Assembly: GCF_020037125.1 (NCBI RefSeq) | Contig: NZ_JAIQDG010000039.1 | Span: 42,790 to 106,789, forward strand | Source: Myxococcus sp. RHSTA-1-4 | GTDB taxonomy: Bacteria > Myxococcota > Myxococcia > Myxococcales > Myxococcaceae | Direction of reading: 5' to 3' | DNA length: 64,000 nt | Shown here: positions 9,605-19,362 of the stretch, one piece after another | Layout: every line of letters starts with the position of its first letter | How positions within the stretch are numbered: position 1 is the stretch's first letter | Position numbers and translations under genes: made by a program | Notes under the pieces: model-generated | The model's database searches: none | What the model was told of the DNA's origin: nothing | The model's input: the letters and a program-made list of their open reading frames with translations, nothing else

Positions 9605-10381
9605 CTACCGGCCCTTGTAGACGGGAGGCCGCTTCTCCGCGAAGGCGCGCAGGCCCTCCAGCCGGTCCTCCGTCTTGAGGACCTCCTCGTACTTGCGCAG
9701 CTCCAGCGCGAGCGCGTCGTCCAGCTCCAGGCCGGTGCCCTCGTCGATGGAGTGCTTGGCCGTGGCCACGGCGACGGGGGCATTCTCCACCACCGCCTCG
9801 GCGAGCCCGAAGGCCACCTCCAGCAGGTGCCCCTCCGGCGCCAGCCGGTTGACCAGCCCCACGCTGAAGGCCTCCGCCGCGTTGATGCGGCGCGCGGTGA
9901 GGATGAGGTCCTTGGCCCGGCCCGGGCCAATCAGCCGCGCCAGCCGCTGCGTCCCTCCGCCACCGGGAATGATGCCCAGCTTCACCTCGGTGAGCCCCAG
10001 CTCGGCCGCCGGGGCCGCCACGCGCAAGTCACAGGACAGCGCCAGCTCCGTGCCGCCGCCGAAGGCCGCGCCGTTGATGGCGGCGATGAAGACACAGTCG
10101 CTCTTCTCGATGGCGCGGAAGGTGCGGCGCAGGCCGTCCAGGAAGGCCCGGACCTCGTCCTCGGCCATGCCGGCGCGCTCCTTCAGGTCCGCGCCCGCGC
10201 AGAAGGCCTTGTCGCCCGCGCCGGTGATGATGACGGCGCGCACCTGACGGCCCGAGGACACGCGCGCCACCAGCTCGCCCAGCTCCTTGAGCATGGCCCG
10301 GCTGATGGCATTGCGGCGGCCCTCGCCGTCGATGGTCCAGATCTCGATGGCTCCCCGTGCGTCGACCTTGAATTCCGGCAT
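9605..10381 (-). CDS. Enoyl-CoA hydratase/isomerase family protein
   Basis: Crotonase-fold enzyme of 258 residues that hydrates enoyl-CoA. The ATG at 10381 is chosen because the conserved fold begins there; the open frame extends to 10540 without family sequence. Seen: the oxyanion-hole motif FCAGADLKER, FGGGTELALSCDL and LGLTEVKLGIIPGGGGTQRL, with both catalytic glutamates in place, so it should be an active hydratase. With HMG-CoA lyase nearby it could be the methylglutaconyl-CoA hydratase of leucine breakdown, but general enoyl-CoA hydratase remains equally possible. Confidence 0.9.
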   Translation of the reverse strand: MPEFKVDARGAIEIWTIDGEGRRNAISRAMLKELGELVARVSSGRQVRAVIITGAGDKAFCAGADLKERAGMAEDEVRAFLDGLRRTFRAIEKSDCVFIAAINGAAFGGGTELALSCDLRVAAPAAELGLTEVKLGIIPGGGGTQRLARLIGPGRAKDLILTARRINAAEAFSVGLVNRLAPEGHLLEVAFGLAEAVVENAPVAVATAKHSIDEGTGLELDDALALELRKYEEVLKTEDRLEGLRAFAEKRPPVYKGR

Positions 10382-10484
10382 GTGCGCTCCCCTCTCCGGG
10401 CCCGTCCGGCGGGCCGCCCTGGGACGCGGCAGAGTGCGGCGGGAAGCCCGGTCTGGCAAGGCGGAAACGGTTACGATTGGGGAC

Positions 10485-12428
10485 ATGCTTTCGCGCACCG
10501 CGCACCTTCGGCTCTCCCGGTGGACCCCCTGGCTGCCCACCGCCCTCGCCCTGCTGGCCCTGGCCGCTCCCCTGGACGCCCTGGCCCGGGGTGGTGGCGG
10601 CGAGCACTACACCCGCCCCTCGTCCGACGACGGGGACGGCGGTGGGGGCCTCCCCCTCTGGCTCATCCACGAGCTGTTCATGCTGGTCATCCGCTACCCG
10701 AAGGTGATGCTGCCGCTGATCGCCATCGGCTTCGTGGCGTACTGGCTCTACAAGCGCAACCTGCACCCGGACGCCACCACCCGCCGCGCCCTCGAGCAGC
10801 GAGAGGCGGAGCGTCGCACCCAGGTCTCCCAGGGGGACGTGACGGGCTGGGTGAATGCCCTGAAGCTGAGGGACCCCGCGTTCGAGCTCCAGCCGATGCT
10901 GGACAAGTCCCGGTGGCTCTTCCTGGAGCTGCAGAAGGCGTGGTTCCAGCGCGACATGACGCCGGTGCGGCCCTTCCTGTCGGACGCCACCTGGCAGCGC
11001 TTCAACGTGCAGCTCCAGCTCCTCGCGGCCCAGGGCGTGCGTGACGCGATTGCGGACTTCCAGGTGCTCGACGTCCAGCTCATCGGGCTGGAGCAGAGCC
11101 AGTGGTTCGACAGCATCCACGTGCGCATCCACGCGCGGATGCGCGACACCGACGTGCCCGCGTCCTACAGCGATGCGCAGGCCACGGAGGCGGCCCGCCA
11201 GGCGCGGCCGGAGTCCTTCACGGAGGTGTGGACCTTCGTGCGCAAGCCCGGCGCGCAGACGCGCGTGGGCGCGGACCTGTACCAGGGCAAGTGCCCCAAC
11301 TGCGGCGCCCCGTACGCGGGCGGCGCGGCCAACCGCTGCGAGTACTGCGGCGCGGTGGTGAACTCCGGCAACTACGACTGGACGCTGTCCGAGATTACCC
11401 AGGGCGTGGAGCACGAGCACTTCCTCAAGCCGGTGGACGGCCTGCTCCAGGCGCGCGAGGCGGACCCCGCGCTCAACCTGGAGATGCTCGAGGACCGCGC
11501 CTCGCTGCTGTTCTGGAGGTGGATTGACGCGCAGAGCCGCGGGGACACGAAGCCCCTGGCCAAGGTGGCCAACGCGGAGGCCCTCCAGCGGCTGGGTGGC
11601 GAGCTGGAGGACCTGCGCCGCAAGGGCCGTCGCCGCGTGTTCCTGGAGTGCGCCGTGGGCTCGGTGGACGTCCGCACCTTCGAGGTGGACCCGGCGGGCC
11701 ATGACAGGGCGCACGTGGAGATCCGCTGGAGCGCACGCATGGGCGTGGGGCCCGCCAACGAGAGGCCGCCACAACTGCCCACGGTGCCGCAGCGCTTCGT
11801 CTTCACCCTGACGCGCAAGCATGGCGCGCGGACGAACACCGACAACGGCATGTCCACCGACCGCTGCCCGCAGTGCAACGCCACGCTGACCGACAGCGCG
11901 GCGAGCACCTGCGACTTCTGCGGCACGCAGCTCGGCAGTGGTGAGCGGGACTGGGTGCTGGAGTCCGCCCTCCCCTACGAGGCGTGGAGCGTGGCGCGAG
12001 ACCAGCGGTACCAGGCCGTCGTGCTCCGCGAGGCCGTGGCCGCGGAGAAGGCCCTGGAGCATGCCGCCGCCCCTCGCGCCGACGTGGTGATGGACGTGCA
12101 GGAGCGCCAGCGGCTGCTCTACATGATGGCCGCCATCGCCGCCGCGGACGGACAGGTCAGCGGCGGCGAGCGCAAGCTGCTCAAGCTGTGCGCGGAGCGC
12201 TGGGGCGTGGAGTGGGCCAACGTGGAGATGGCCCTGGGCGCCGGCCCGCAGCTCTTCGAGCGGCTGGTGCCGCGCGGCACCCCCGAGGCCGAGGTCTTCC
12301 TCCGCAACATCGTGGAGATGGCCATGGTGGACGGCCGCATCGACCGCAAGGAGCGGCGCATGCTGGAGTCCGCCGCCAGCCACCTGGGCATGCGGGAGCG
12401 GCTGGACTCGATGCTGAGTGGGCAGTAG
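10485..12428 (+). CDS. Membrane protein with Tim44-like, zinc-ribbon and TerB-like domains
   Basis: A 647-residue protein of unusual domain make-up. It starts with a signal-like segment and a Gly/Asp-rich stretch, then a membrane helix near residues 65-85. A Tim44-like domain follows (about 120-270). Then come a four-Cys ribbon CPNCGAPYAGG..CEYCG, a middle domain, a second ribbon CPQCNATLT..CDFCG, and a C-terminal TerB-like helical bundle with AADGQVSGGERKLL and VDGRIDRKERRML. The parts suggest a membrane-anchored scaffold or sensor. The exact role is unknown. The ATG at 10485 is chosen from the hydrophobic N-terminus. Confidence 0.82.
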   Translation: MLSRTAHLRLSRWTPWLPTALALLALAAPLDALARGGGGEHYTRPSSDDGDGGGGLPLWLIHELFMLVIRYPKVMLPLIAIGFVAYWLYKRNLHPDATTRRALEQREAERRTQVSQGDVTGWVNALKLRDPAFELQPMLDKSRWLFLELQKAWFQRDMTPVRPFLSDATWQRFNVQLQLLAAQGVRDAIADFQVLDVQLIGLEQSQWFDSIHVRIHARMRDTDVPASYSDAQATEAARQARPESFTEVWTFVRKPGAQTRVGADLYQGKCPNCGAPYAGGAANRCEYCGAVVNSGNYDWTLSEITQGVEHEHFLKPVDGLLQAREADPALNLEMLEDRASLLFWRWIDAQSRGDTKPLAKVANAEALQRLGGELEDLRRKGRRRVFLECAVGSVDVRTFEVDPAGHDRAHVEIRWSARMGVGPANERPPQLPTVPQRFVFTLTRKHGARTNTDNGMSTDRCPQCNATLTDSAASTCDFCGTQLGSGERDWVLESALPYEAWSVARDQRYQAVVLREAVAAEKALEHAAAPRADVVMDVQERQRLLYMMAAIAAADGQVSGGERKLLKLCAERWGVEWANVEMALGAGPQLFERLVPRGTPEAEVFLRNIVEMAMVDGRIDRKERRMLESAASHLGMRERLDSMLSGQ

Positions 12429-12437
12429 GCCCACTCA
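12415..12437. terminator. Hairpin between convergent genes
   Basis: A perfect 9-bp palindromic stem (TGAGTGGGC / GCCCACTCA) overlaps the last codons of both convergent genes. There is no T-tract. It may act as a bidirectional stop or simply as 3'-end structure. Confidence 0.35.
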
Positions 12438-12980
12438 GGGGGCGTTGCCCTCTCCCGCCCCATGCGCCGCGAGCTCCAGCGTGAGCTGGGGCCTCTCCTG
12501 GCCGAGCAGTGACAGCCGCTCGAGCAACTGGCCGCGGCTCGTCTCGGTGAGGTCCAGGTGCAGGTAGAGCAGGTGCAGCCCCGGGCGGATGGCGTCCTCC
12601 ACCGTGCGGTCGACGCTGAAGCCCAGGCGTGTGTAGAAGCCCACCGTGTCGCTGCTGGTGTTCAGGTGCACCTCGCGCGCATCGGGAACCTCACACGCCT
12701 GGCGGAGCCGGAAGGCGGTGAGGGCCAGTCCAATGCCCTGACGGTGCAGCGCCTGCTCCACCATGCCCCAGCACAGGTCCACCCGCCCGTCCTTCCAGGC
12801 GATGCCGCCGCAGGCCACCACGCGCCCCGCCTCCTCGACCACCCAGTACGGACCGGGGGCCGTGTCCACGAAGCGGAGGAACTCCGGCTCCTCGTGCGGC
12901 TCGAAGGAGCCGGGGATGTTGCTGCGGAAGACGGCGAGGACCGCGTCACGGTCCTCACGGGTGTAGGGGCGCAGCTTCAT
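12435..12980 (-). CDS. GNAT-family N-acetyltransferase
   Basis: A 181-residue GNAT-fold acetyltransferase. The N-terminus MKLRPYTREDRDAVLAVF is a typical first GNAT strand and helix. The region around HRQGIGLALTAFRLRQAC fits the acetyl-CoA pyrophosphate loop (R/QxxGxG/A), and NTSSDTVGFYTRLGF is the usual C-terminal motif. The start at 12980 follows GGAGCCCCC on the coding strand. Substrate unknown. The gene ends seven bases from the convergent Tim44/TerB-like gene and lies downstream of HMG-CoA lyase by 56 bases, so it may share that transcript. Confidence 0.88.
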   Translation of the reverse strand: MKLRPYTREDRDAVLAVFRSNIPGSFEPHEEPEFLRFVDTAPGPYWVVEEAGRVVACGGIAWKDGRVDLCWGMVEQALHRQGIGLALTAFRLRQACEVPDAREVHLNTSSDTVGFYTRLGFSVDRTVEDAIRPGLHLLYLHLDLTETSRGQLLERLSLLGQERPQLTLELAAHGAGEGNAP

Positions 12981-13035
12981 GGGGGCTCCTGAAACATCCA
13001 GCGCGGTATTCCAGGGCCCCCACGTAACGCGGCGC

Positions 13036-14010
13036 TCAGGTCCGAGCGCCGCGGGAGGCCTTCTTCTCCCGCTCGCCGAGCGCGGCCTGCAGGTACTTGC
13101 CGGCCAGCTTCCGGCCAATGAGCTCCTGGGCGATCTCCCCGGCCTCCACCAGCTTGTCCAGGTTGATGCCCGTCTCCACGCCCATGCCGTGCAGCATGAA
13201 GACCGCGTCCTCGGTGGCCAGGTTGCCCGCCGCGCCCGGGGCGTAGGGGCAGCCGCCCAGCCCGCCGATGCTCGCGTCGAAGGTCGTCACCCCGGCGGAC
13301 AGGCCCACCAGCGCGTTGGCCAGCGCGGTGCCACGCGTGTCGTGCAGGTGCAGCGCCAGCTTCTCCACGGGGATGTGCCGCAGCAGCGCCTCGAGGATCT
13401 CCTCCGTCTGGCGCGGAGTGCCCACGCCAATCGTGTCCCCCAGGCTGAGCTGGTAGATGCCCGCGTCCACGAGCTGGCGGCAGATGTCCACCACCCGCTC
13501 CACCGGCACGTGGCCCTCGTACGGGCATCCCCACACCGTGGACAGGTAGCCGCGCACGCGCATGCCGGCCTGGAGGGCCGCCGCCGTCACCTCGCGCGCG
13601 CCCGCCAGGGCCTCGGCGATGCTCTTGTTGATGTTCTTCTTCGAGTGGGCCTCGGACGCGGAGATGAAGATCGCCGCCTCCTCCAGGCCCGCCTCCCGGG
13701 CGCGCTGCAAGCCCTTCAGGTTGGGCACGAGCGCGGAGAACACGACGCCCTCCCGCCGTCCCACCAGACGCAGCAGCTCCTCCGCGTCCGCGAGCTGGGG
13801 AATCCACTTCGGGGACACGAAGGACGTGACTTCGATGCGCTTCTCGCCCGCGGCGACCAGCGCGTCGATCAGCCGAGCCTTGTCCCGGGTGGGCAGCGTG
13901 CGCAGCTCGTTCTGCAAGCCGTCCCGGGGGCCGACCTCATACACGTCGACCCGCTTCGGGAGCTGGCCCAGCCAGCCTAGACGCGCTCGGGGATGTTGGT
14001 TCGGATCCAC
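13036..14010 (-). CDS. mvaB: Hydroxymethylglutaryl-CoA lyase
   Basis: HMG-CoA lyase (324 residues) splits HMG-CoA into acetoacetate and acetyl-CoA, the last step of leucine catabolism. Seen: the TIM-barrel start YEVGPRDGLQNE, KWIPQLAD, LHLHDTRGTALAN with metal-binding His residues, and the signature loop GGLGGCPYAPGAAGN with the catalytic Cys. The frame begins inside the B12-binding gene, overlapping it by 34 bases. That implies translational coupling in the operon mutase - methyltransferase - B12 subunit - lyase. Related DRE-TIM homologues are less likely given the full signature loop. Confidence 0.93.
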   Translation of the reverse strand: MDPNQHPRARLGWLGQLPKRVDVYEVGPRDGLQNELRTLPTRDKARLIDALVAAGEKRIEVTSFVSPKWIPQLADAEELLRLVGRREGVVFSALVPNLKGLQRAREAGLEEAAIFISASEAHSKKNINKSIAEALAGAREVTAAALQAGMRVRGYLSTVWGCPYEGHVPVERVVDICRQLVDAGIYQLSLGDTIGVGTPRQTEEILEALLRHIPVEKLALHLHDTRGTALANALVGLSAGVTTFDASIGGLGGCPYAPGAAGNLATEDAVFMLHGMGVETGINLDKLVEAGEIAQELIGRKLAGKYLQAALGEREKKASRGART

Positions 14011-14381
14011 TGGACGATGTCCTGCGTCGAGCTTCCGGGCGTGAAGATCTCCGTCACGCCCATGCCCTTGAGCTTGGGGATGTCGTCGTCCGGGATGATG
14101 CCTCCGCCGAACACGCGGATGTCGTCCGCCTTGTTCGTCTTCAGCAGATCAATCACCGCCGGGAAGAGCGTCATGTGCGCGCCGGACATGATGCTCATGC
14201 CGATCGCGTCGACGTCCTCCTGGATGGCGGCGTTGACGATCATCTCGGGCGTCTGATGCAGCCCCGTGTAGATGACCTCCATGCCCGCATCGCGCAAGGC
14301 CCGGGCGATGATCTTCGCCCCGCGGTCGTGCCCGTCCAGGCCAGGCTTGGCCACCAGAATCCGCAGCTTCCTCTCAGCCAT
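13977..14381 (-). CDS. B12-binding small subunit of acyl-CoA mutase (IcmB-like)
   Basis: A stand-alone cobalamin-binding domain of 134 residues, the size of the small subunit of isobutyryl-CoA mutase. It has the DxHxxG signature as DGHDRG (residues 16-21, His18 being the lower cobalt ligand), SIMSGAH and FGGGIIPDDD. It provides adenosylcobalamin to the catalytic subunit encoded at 15169-17061, separated only by a methyltransferase gene. The ATG at 14381 is chosen. An earlier in-frame start at 14402 adds seven residues. It overlaps the methyltransferase stop by eight bases. Confidence 0.93.
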   Translation of the reverse strand: MAERKLRILVAKPGLDGHDRGAKIIARALRDAGMEVIYTGLHQTPEMIVNAAIQEDVDAIGMSIMSGAHMTLFPAVIDLLKTNKADDIRVFGGGIIPDDDIPKLKGMGVTEIFTPGSSTQDIVQWIRTNIPERV

Positions 14382-15102
14382 GTTGAAGCCCTGCTCCCAC
14401 AATCAGGTCGGTCGACTGCCGTGCCGGCGACTCACCTTCCAGCCCACCATGCACCCAAGCGATTGAAAAGCCCGTGCTTTCCAACAGTCGTCTCAGTTCC
14501 GCAAGCGGATAGTAGCGGATGGAATATGACGCGGTGAGACGCCGACCGGTCGGTAGGGTGAGTGTCCGCCGCCCCTCATCCCTTCCAGTAACGGGGTCGA
14601 AGCGGCTCTGCTCCTCCAGCACGCTCCCATCCGGCAGCGTCTGTTGGAATGCCGCGCCGGGCGACTCCGCCAACCGCTCGTACGGCACCGTCTGGAACAC
14701 CAACCGCCCTCCCGGCCGCAGCACCCGCGCCACCTCGCGGAGGATGTGCACGTGCTCCTCGTCCGTGAAGGCGAAGAGTGTCGAGTACCAGGCGTAGGCC
14801 CCGGCCAGGGACGCCGGGCGGAACGGCAGGGCCCTCAAGTCCCCCTGCACCGCCGGAAAGCCCGGCCGGCGCATGGACAGGGACAGCGCGTCCAGCTCCA
14901 GGCCGATGATGCGCCCGGCCAGCGGGCCTGACGCATTGAGTCGCGAGGCGTGGCGTCCATGGCCACAGCCCAGGTCGACAATGGGAGCCGGGCCGGGCAC
15001 GTCGGCGAAGGCCCGCGCGAGGTACTCCGCCTCCCGGGCCGTGACGGCCTCGGAGAGGAAGGGCAACGTGCTGCGCAGGTAGAGTTCGCCGAAGAAGCTC
15101 AC
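14374..15102 (-). CDS. Class I SAM-dependent methyltransferase
   Basis: A 242-residue methyltransferase. Motif I VDLGCGHGRHASRL (about residues 42-55) binds S-adenosylmethionine, and the LRPGGRLVFQTVP block (near 135) is the usual post-III motif. Overall it resembles the Methyltransf_11/25 type seen with small-molecule substrates; the substrate is unknown. It is wedged between the two mutase subunit genes and overlaps the B12 subunit gene, which is odd for a split mutase and suggests co-expression with acyl-CoA metabolism. Confidence 0.88.
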   Translation of the reverse strand: MSFFGELYLRSTLPFLSEAVTAREAEYLARAFADVPGPAPIVDLGCGHGRHASRLNASGPLAGRIIGLELDALSLSMRRPGFPAVQGDLRALPFRPASLAGAYAWYSTLFAFTDEEHVHILREVARVLRPGGRLVFQTVPYERLAESPGAAFQQTLPDGSVLEEQSRFDPVTGRDEGRRTLTLPTGRRLTASYSIRYYPLAELRRLLESTGFSIAWVHGGLEGESPARQSTDLIVGAGLQHG

Positions 15103-15168
15103 CGGGAGGCTCGTCCGTGGGGTGTGCTGCTTCCGTGGACGGGAAGCAGCGTCCCGCCGGAGCAGCGC

Positions 15169-17061
<1,893 letters not shown>

Positions 17062-17123
17062 GGCGCGGGGGATGTAGCACCCGCCCCCCACCCTCGCAAG
17101 GCACGCGGCGTTGACGCCGTTGC

Positions 17124-18317
17124 TCAGCGACGCGGCGCCAGCTTCGCACGCAGGCGGCGCACCGCTTCATCCAGCACCGCGTCCGTCTTGCAGAAGGCGA
17201 AGCGCGCCAGCCCGTGGCCCAGGTGCCGGTGCTCCGGGCCGTAGAAGACGCTGGGCGGAATGGCGGCCACGCCCACCTCGGACACCAGGTGGCGGCAGAA
17301 GGCGATGTCGTCCGGGAAGCCGTACCGCGCGATGTCCGCGAGGATGAAGTAGCTCCCCTGCGGCGCGTACGCCGTCAGCCCCGCCTCCCGCAGCCCGCCG
17401 AGCAGCCGCTCCCGCTTCGCCGTGTACGTCGCCGCCAGCTCCGCGTAGTACGCGTCCGGAAGCCGCAGCGCCGCCGCCATGGCCGCCTGCAGCGGCGAGG
17501 CCGTGGCGAACGTCACGAACTGGTGAGCCCGCTGCACCGCGTCACGAAGCGGCGGCGGGGCGATGATCCACCCCACCTTCCACCCGGTGAGGCTGAACGA
17601 CTTGCCGGCGCTGCTCACCGTGACGGTGCGGTCCGCCAGCACGGGCAGCGTGGACGGCCGGAGGTGGCGGGCGGGGGCGAAGACGATGTGCTCGTACACC
17701 TCGTCCGACAGCACCTTCACGTCGTACTCGGCGCACAGCCCGCCCAGGAACTCCAACTCCTCGCGGGTGAAGACCTTGCCGGTGGGGTTGTGCGGCGAGT
17801 TGAGGATGAGCAGGCGGGTGCGCGGTCCGAACGCGGCGCGCACCTCGTCCCGGTCGAACCACCACTCCGGGTGGGAGGCGTCCGGCGGCCGCAGCGGCAC
17901 GTAGCGCGCGGTGGCGCCCACGAAGGTGATGTTGGCGTCGTACGAGTCGTAGAACGGCTCGAAGGCGACCACCTCGTCGCCCGGGTCCACCAGGCCCAGC
18001 AGCACGTCGAAGATGGCCTCGGTGGCGCCGCTGGTCACCGTCACCATGGTGTCCGGGTCCACCTGCTGGCCGTAGAAGCGCGCGGCGTGCTCGGAGATGG
18101 CCTGGCGCAGGTCCTTCGCGCCCATGCCCATGGCGTACTGATTCACGCCGTCGCGGATGGCGCGCTGCGCGGCCTCCTTGATGGCCTCCGGCCCGTCGAA
18201 GTCCGGGAACCCCTGCCCCAGGTTGACGGCGCCGTGCTTCGCGGCGAGCGCGCTGAACTCGGAGAAGACGGTGGTGCCGAACCGGGAGACGCGCTGCGCG
18301 GACACGGGCCTGGACAT
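17124..18317 (-). CDS. PLP-dependent aminotransferase, class I/II
   Basis: Fold-type I aminotransferase of 397 residues. Seen: NLGQGFPDFDGP at the N-terminus, ILNSPHNPTGKVFTREE, the lysine loop SSAGKSFSLTGWKVGW that forms the PLP Schiff base, and the C-terminal ARFAFCK arginine motif for the substrate carboxylate. The overall pattern is closest to the methionine/kynurenine/glutamine-type transaminases. The true substrate cannot be read. AGGAGCCTCC lies just upstream of the ATG. It follows the PAP2 gene by 67 bases and precedes the mutase gene by 62. Confidence 0.92.
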   Translation of the reverse strand: MSRPVSAQRVSRFGTTVFSEFSALAAKHGAVNLGQGFPDFDGPEAIKEAAQRAIRDGVNQYAMGMGAKDLRQAISEHAARFYGQQVDPDTMVTVTSGATEAIFDVLLGLVDPGDEVVAFEPFYDSYDANITFVGATARYVPLRPPDASHPEWWFDRDEVRAAFGPRTRLLILNSPHNPTGKVFTREELEFLGGLCAEYDVKVLSDEVYEHIVFAPARHLRPSTLPVLADRTVTVSSAGKSFSLTGWKVGWIIAPPPLRDAVQRAHQFVTFATASPLQAAMAAALRLPDAYYAELAATYTAKRERLLGGLREAGLTAYAPQGSYFILADIARYGFPDDIAFCRHLVSEVGVAAIPPSVFYGPEHRHLGHGLARFAFCKTDAVLDEAVRRLRAKLAPRR

Positions 18318-18384
18318 GGAAGGAGGCTCCTCATGGCCGGGCCCGGTGGGGGTGGGAAGGGACGACGTGTGGGCCGGCCAGCTC

Positions 18385-19362
18385 TCAGGGCCGCAGGATA
18401 GCGTCCACCGGAACGGAACGCGCGGCCCTCTCGACCTCGCGCTGGCGGGCGGCGCGGGAGAGCCCCAGGGCCAGCCCCACCACCAGCATCACCAGCGGAA
18501 CCGCGCACACCAGGTCCGTGGCGTAGTGGAAGCGCCCGGCCAGCGTGGCGACGATGAGGCCAAGGCCCGGTGCCAGCATGACCCAGAAGACCCGCCGGGA
18601 GAACCGCCACGCATAGAAGAGGACCAGCAGCGTGGTGCCGGTGTGGCCCGACGGGAAGCAGTCCCGCGCGTACAGCGGCGTGCGCATCACCGAGTCCAGC
18701 AGCGGCGTCAGCACCACGCCCCGCAGCGGCCCGTCGAACGCGTCGATGAGGAAGTAGCGCGGCCCCACCGCGGGCACCAGCGAGTAGGCCGCGTAGTTCA
18801 GGAAGAACATCAGCCCCAGGCCGGTGAGGTACTCGTCGAACTCGGACATGGGCCCGCGCGCGCGCTTGTAGAGCGCCACGCCCAGCACCAGCGCCCAGAT
18901 GAAGTGGCCGTAGTAGCAGACCATCAGCACGTCGTTGAGCCAGGGCGGCACCATGCGCTCCAGCTCCACCGCGGCCTGGAACCCGAACAGCCGCTGGTCC
19001 GCCGCCACCAACTGCGCGTCCATCAAGATGGGGTTGAGCGTGTCCACCACCGGGGACAGACAGCCGTGTGACATCACCGCCACGGGCAACAGCCACCAGT
19101 CCGCCAGCACGGTGAGCCACCGGCGCGATGGGTACGTGGCCTCGAGCGTGCGCAGCACCAGCGGGCCCGCCGCCATGAAAGCGAACATGCAGGCATTGCC
19201 TGGCGCATCCGGCGCCCAGCGGCCCGGGCCCACGAGCACCAGCGCCGCCAGCGAGCAGGCAATCACGACGATGATGTCCACCGAGCTGAGGTGGACCTGC
19301 ACCGCACGCTCGCGCCTGGCGACCACGATGCCGCGCGTTCTCTGGAAGGGCCAGGTACTCAC
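18385..19362 (-). CDS. PAP2-superfamily integral membrane protein, candidate lipid phosphatase or head-group transferase
   Basis: A multi-pass membrane protein of 325 residues. The PAP2 signature is clear: CFPSGHTGTT (second motif) and GRFHYATDLV (third motif with the catalytic His and Asp). This family includes lipid phosphatases and the inositol-phosphorylceramide synthases. The GTG start overlaps the stop of the RND exporter (GTGA), so both are made together. Serine palmitoyltransferase is divergent across the exporter. This makes a sphingolipid head-group or phosphatase role plausible but unproven. An upstream frame extension to 19518 is not needed. Confidence 0.85.
   Translation of the reverse strand: MSTWPFQRTRGIVVARRERAVQVHLSSVDIIVVIACSLAALVLVGPGRWAPDAPGNACMFAFMAAGPLVLRTLEATYPSRRWLTVLADWWLLPVAVMSHGCLSPVVDTLNPILMDAQLVAADQRLFGFQAAVELERMVPPWLNDVLMVCYYGHFIWALVLGVALYKRARGPMSEFDEYLTGLGLMFFLNYAAYSLVPAVGPRYFLIDAFDGPLRGVVLTPLLDSVMRTPLYARDCFPSGHTGTTLLVLFYAWRFSRRVFWVMLAPGLGLIVATLAGRFHYATDLVCAVPLVMLVVGLALGLSRAARQREVERAARSVPVDAILRP

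Noticed and set aside
10029..12434. An 801-codon minus-strand frame opposite the Tim44/TerB gene
   Set aside because: Low-complexity antisense frame; the opposite strand has recognisable domains.
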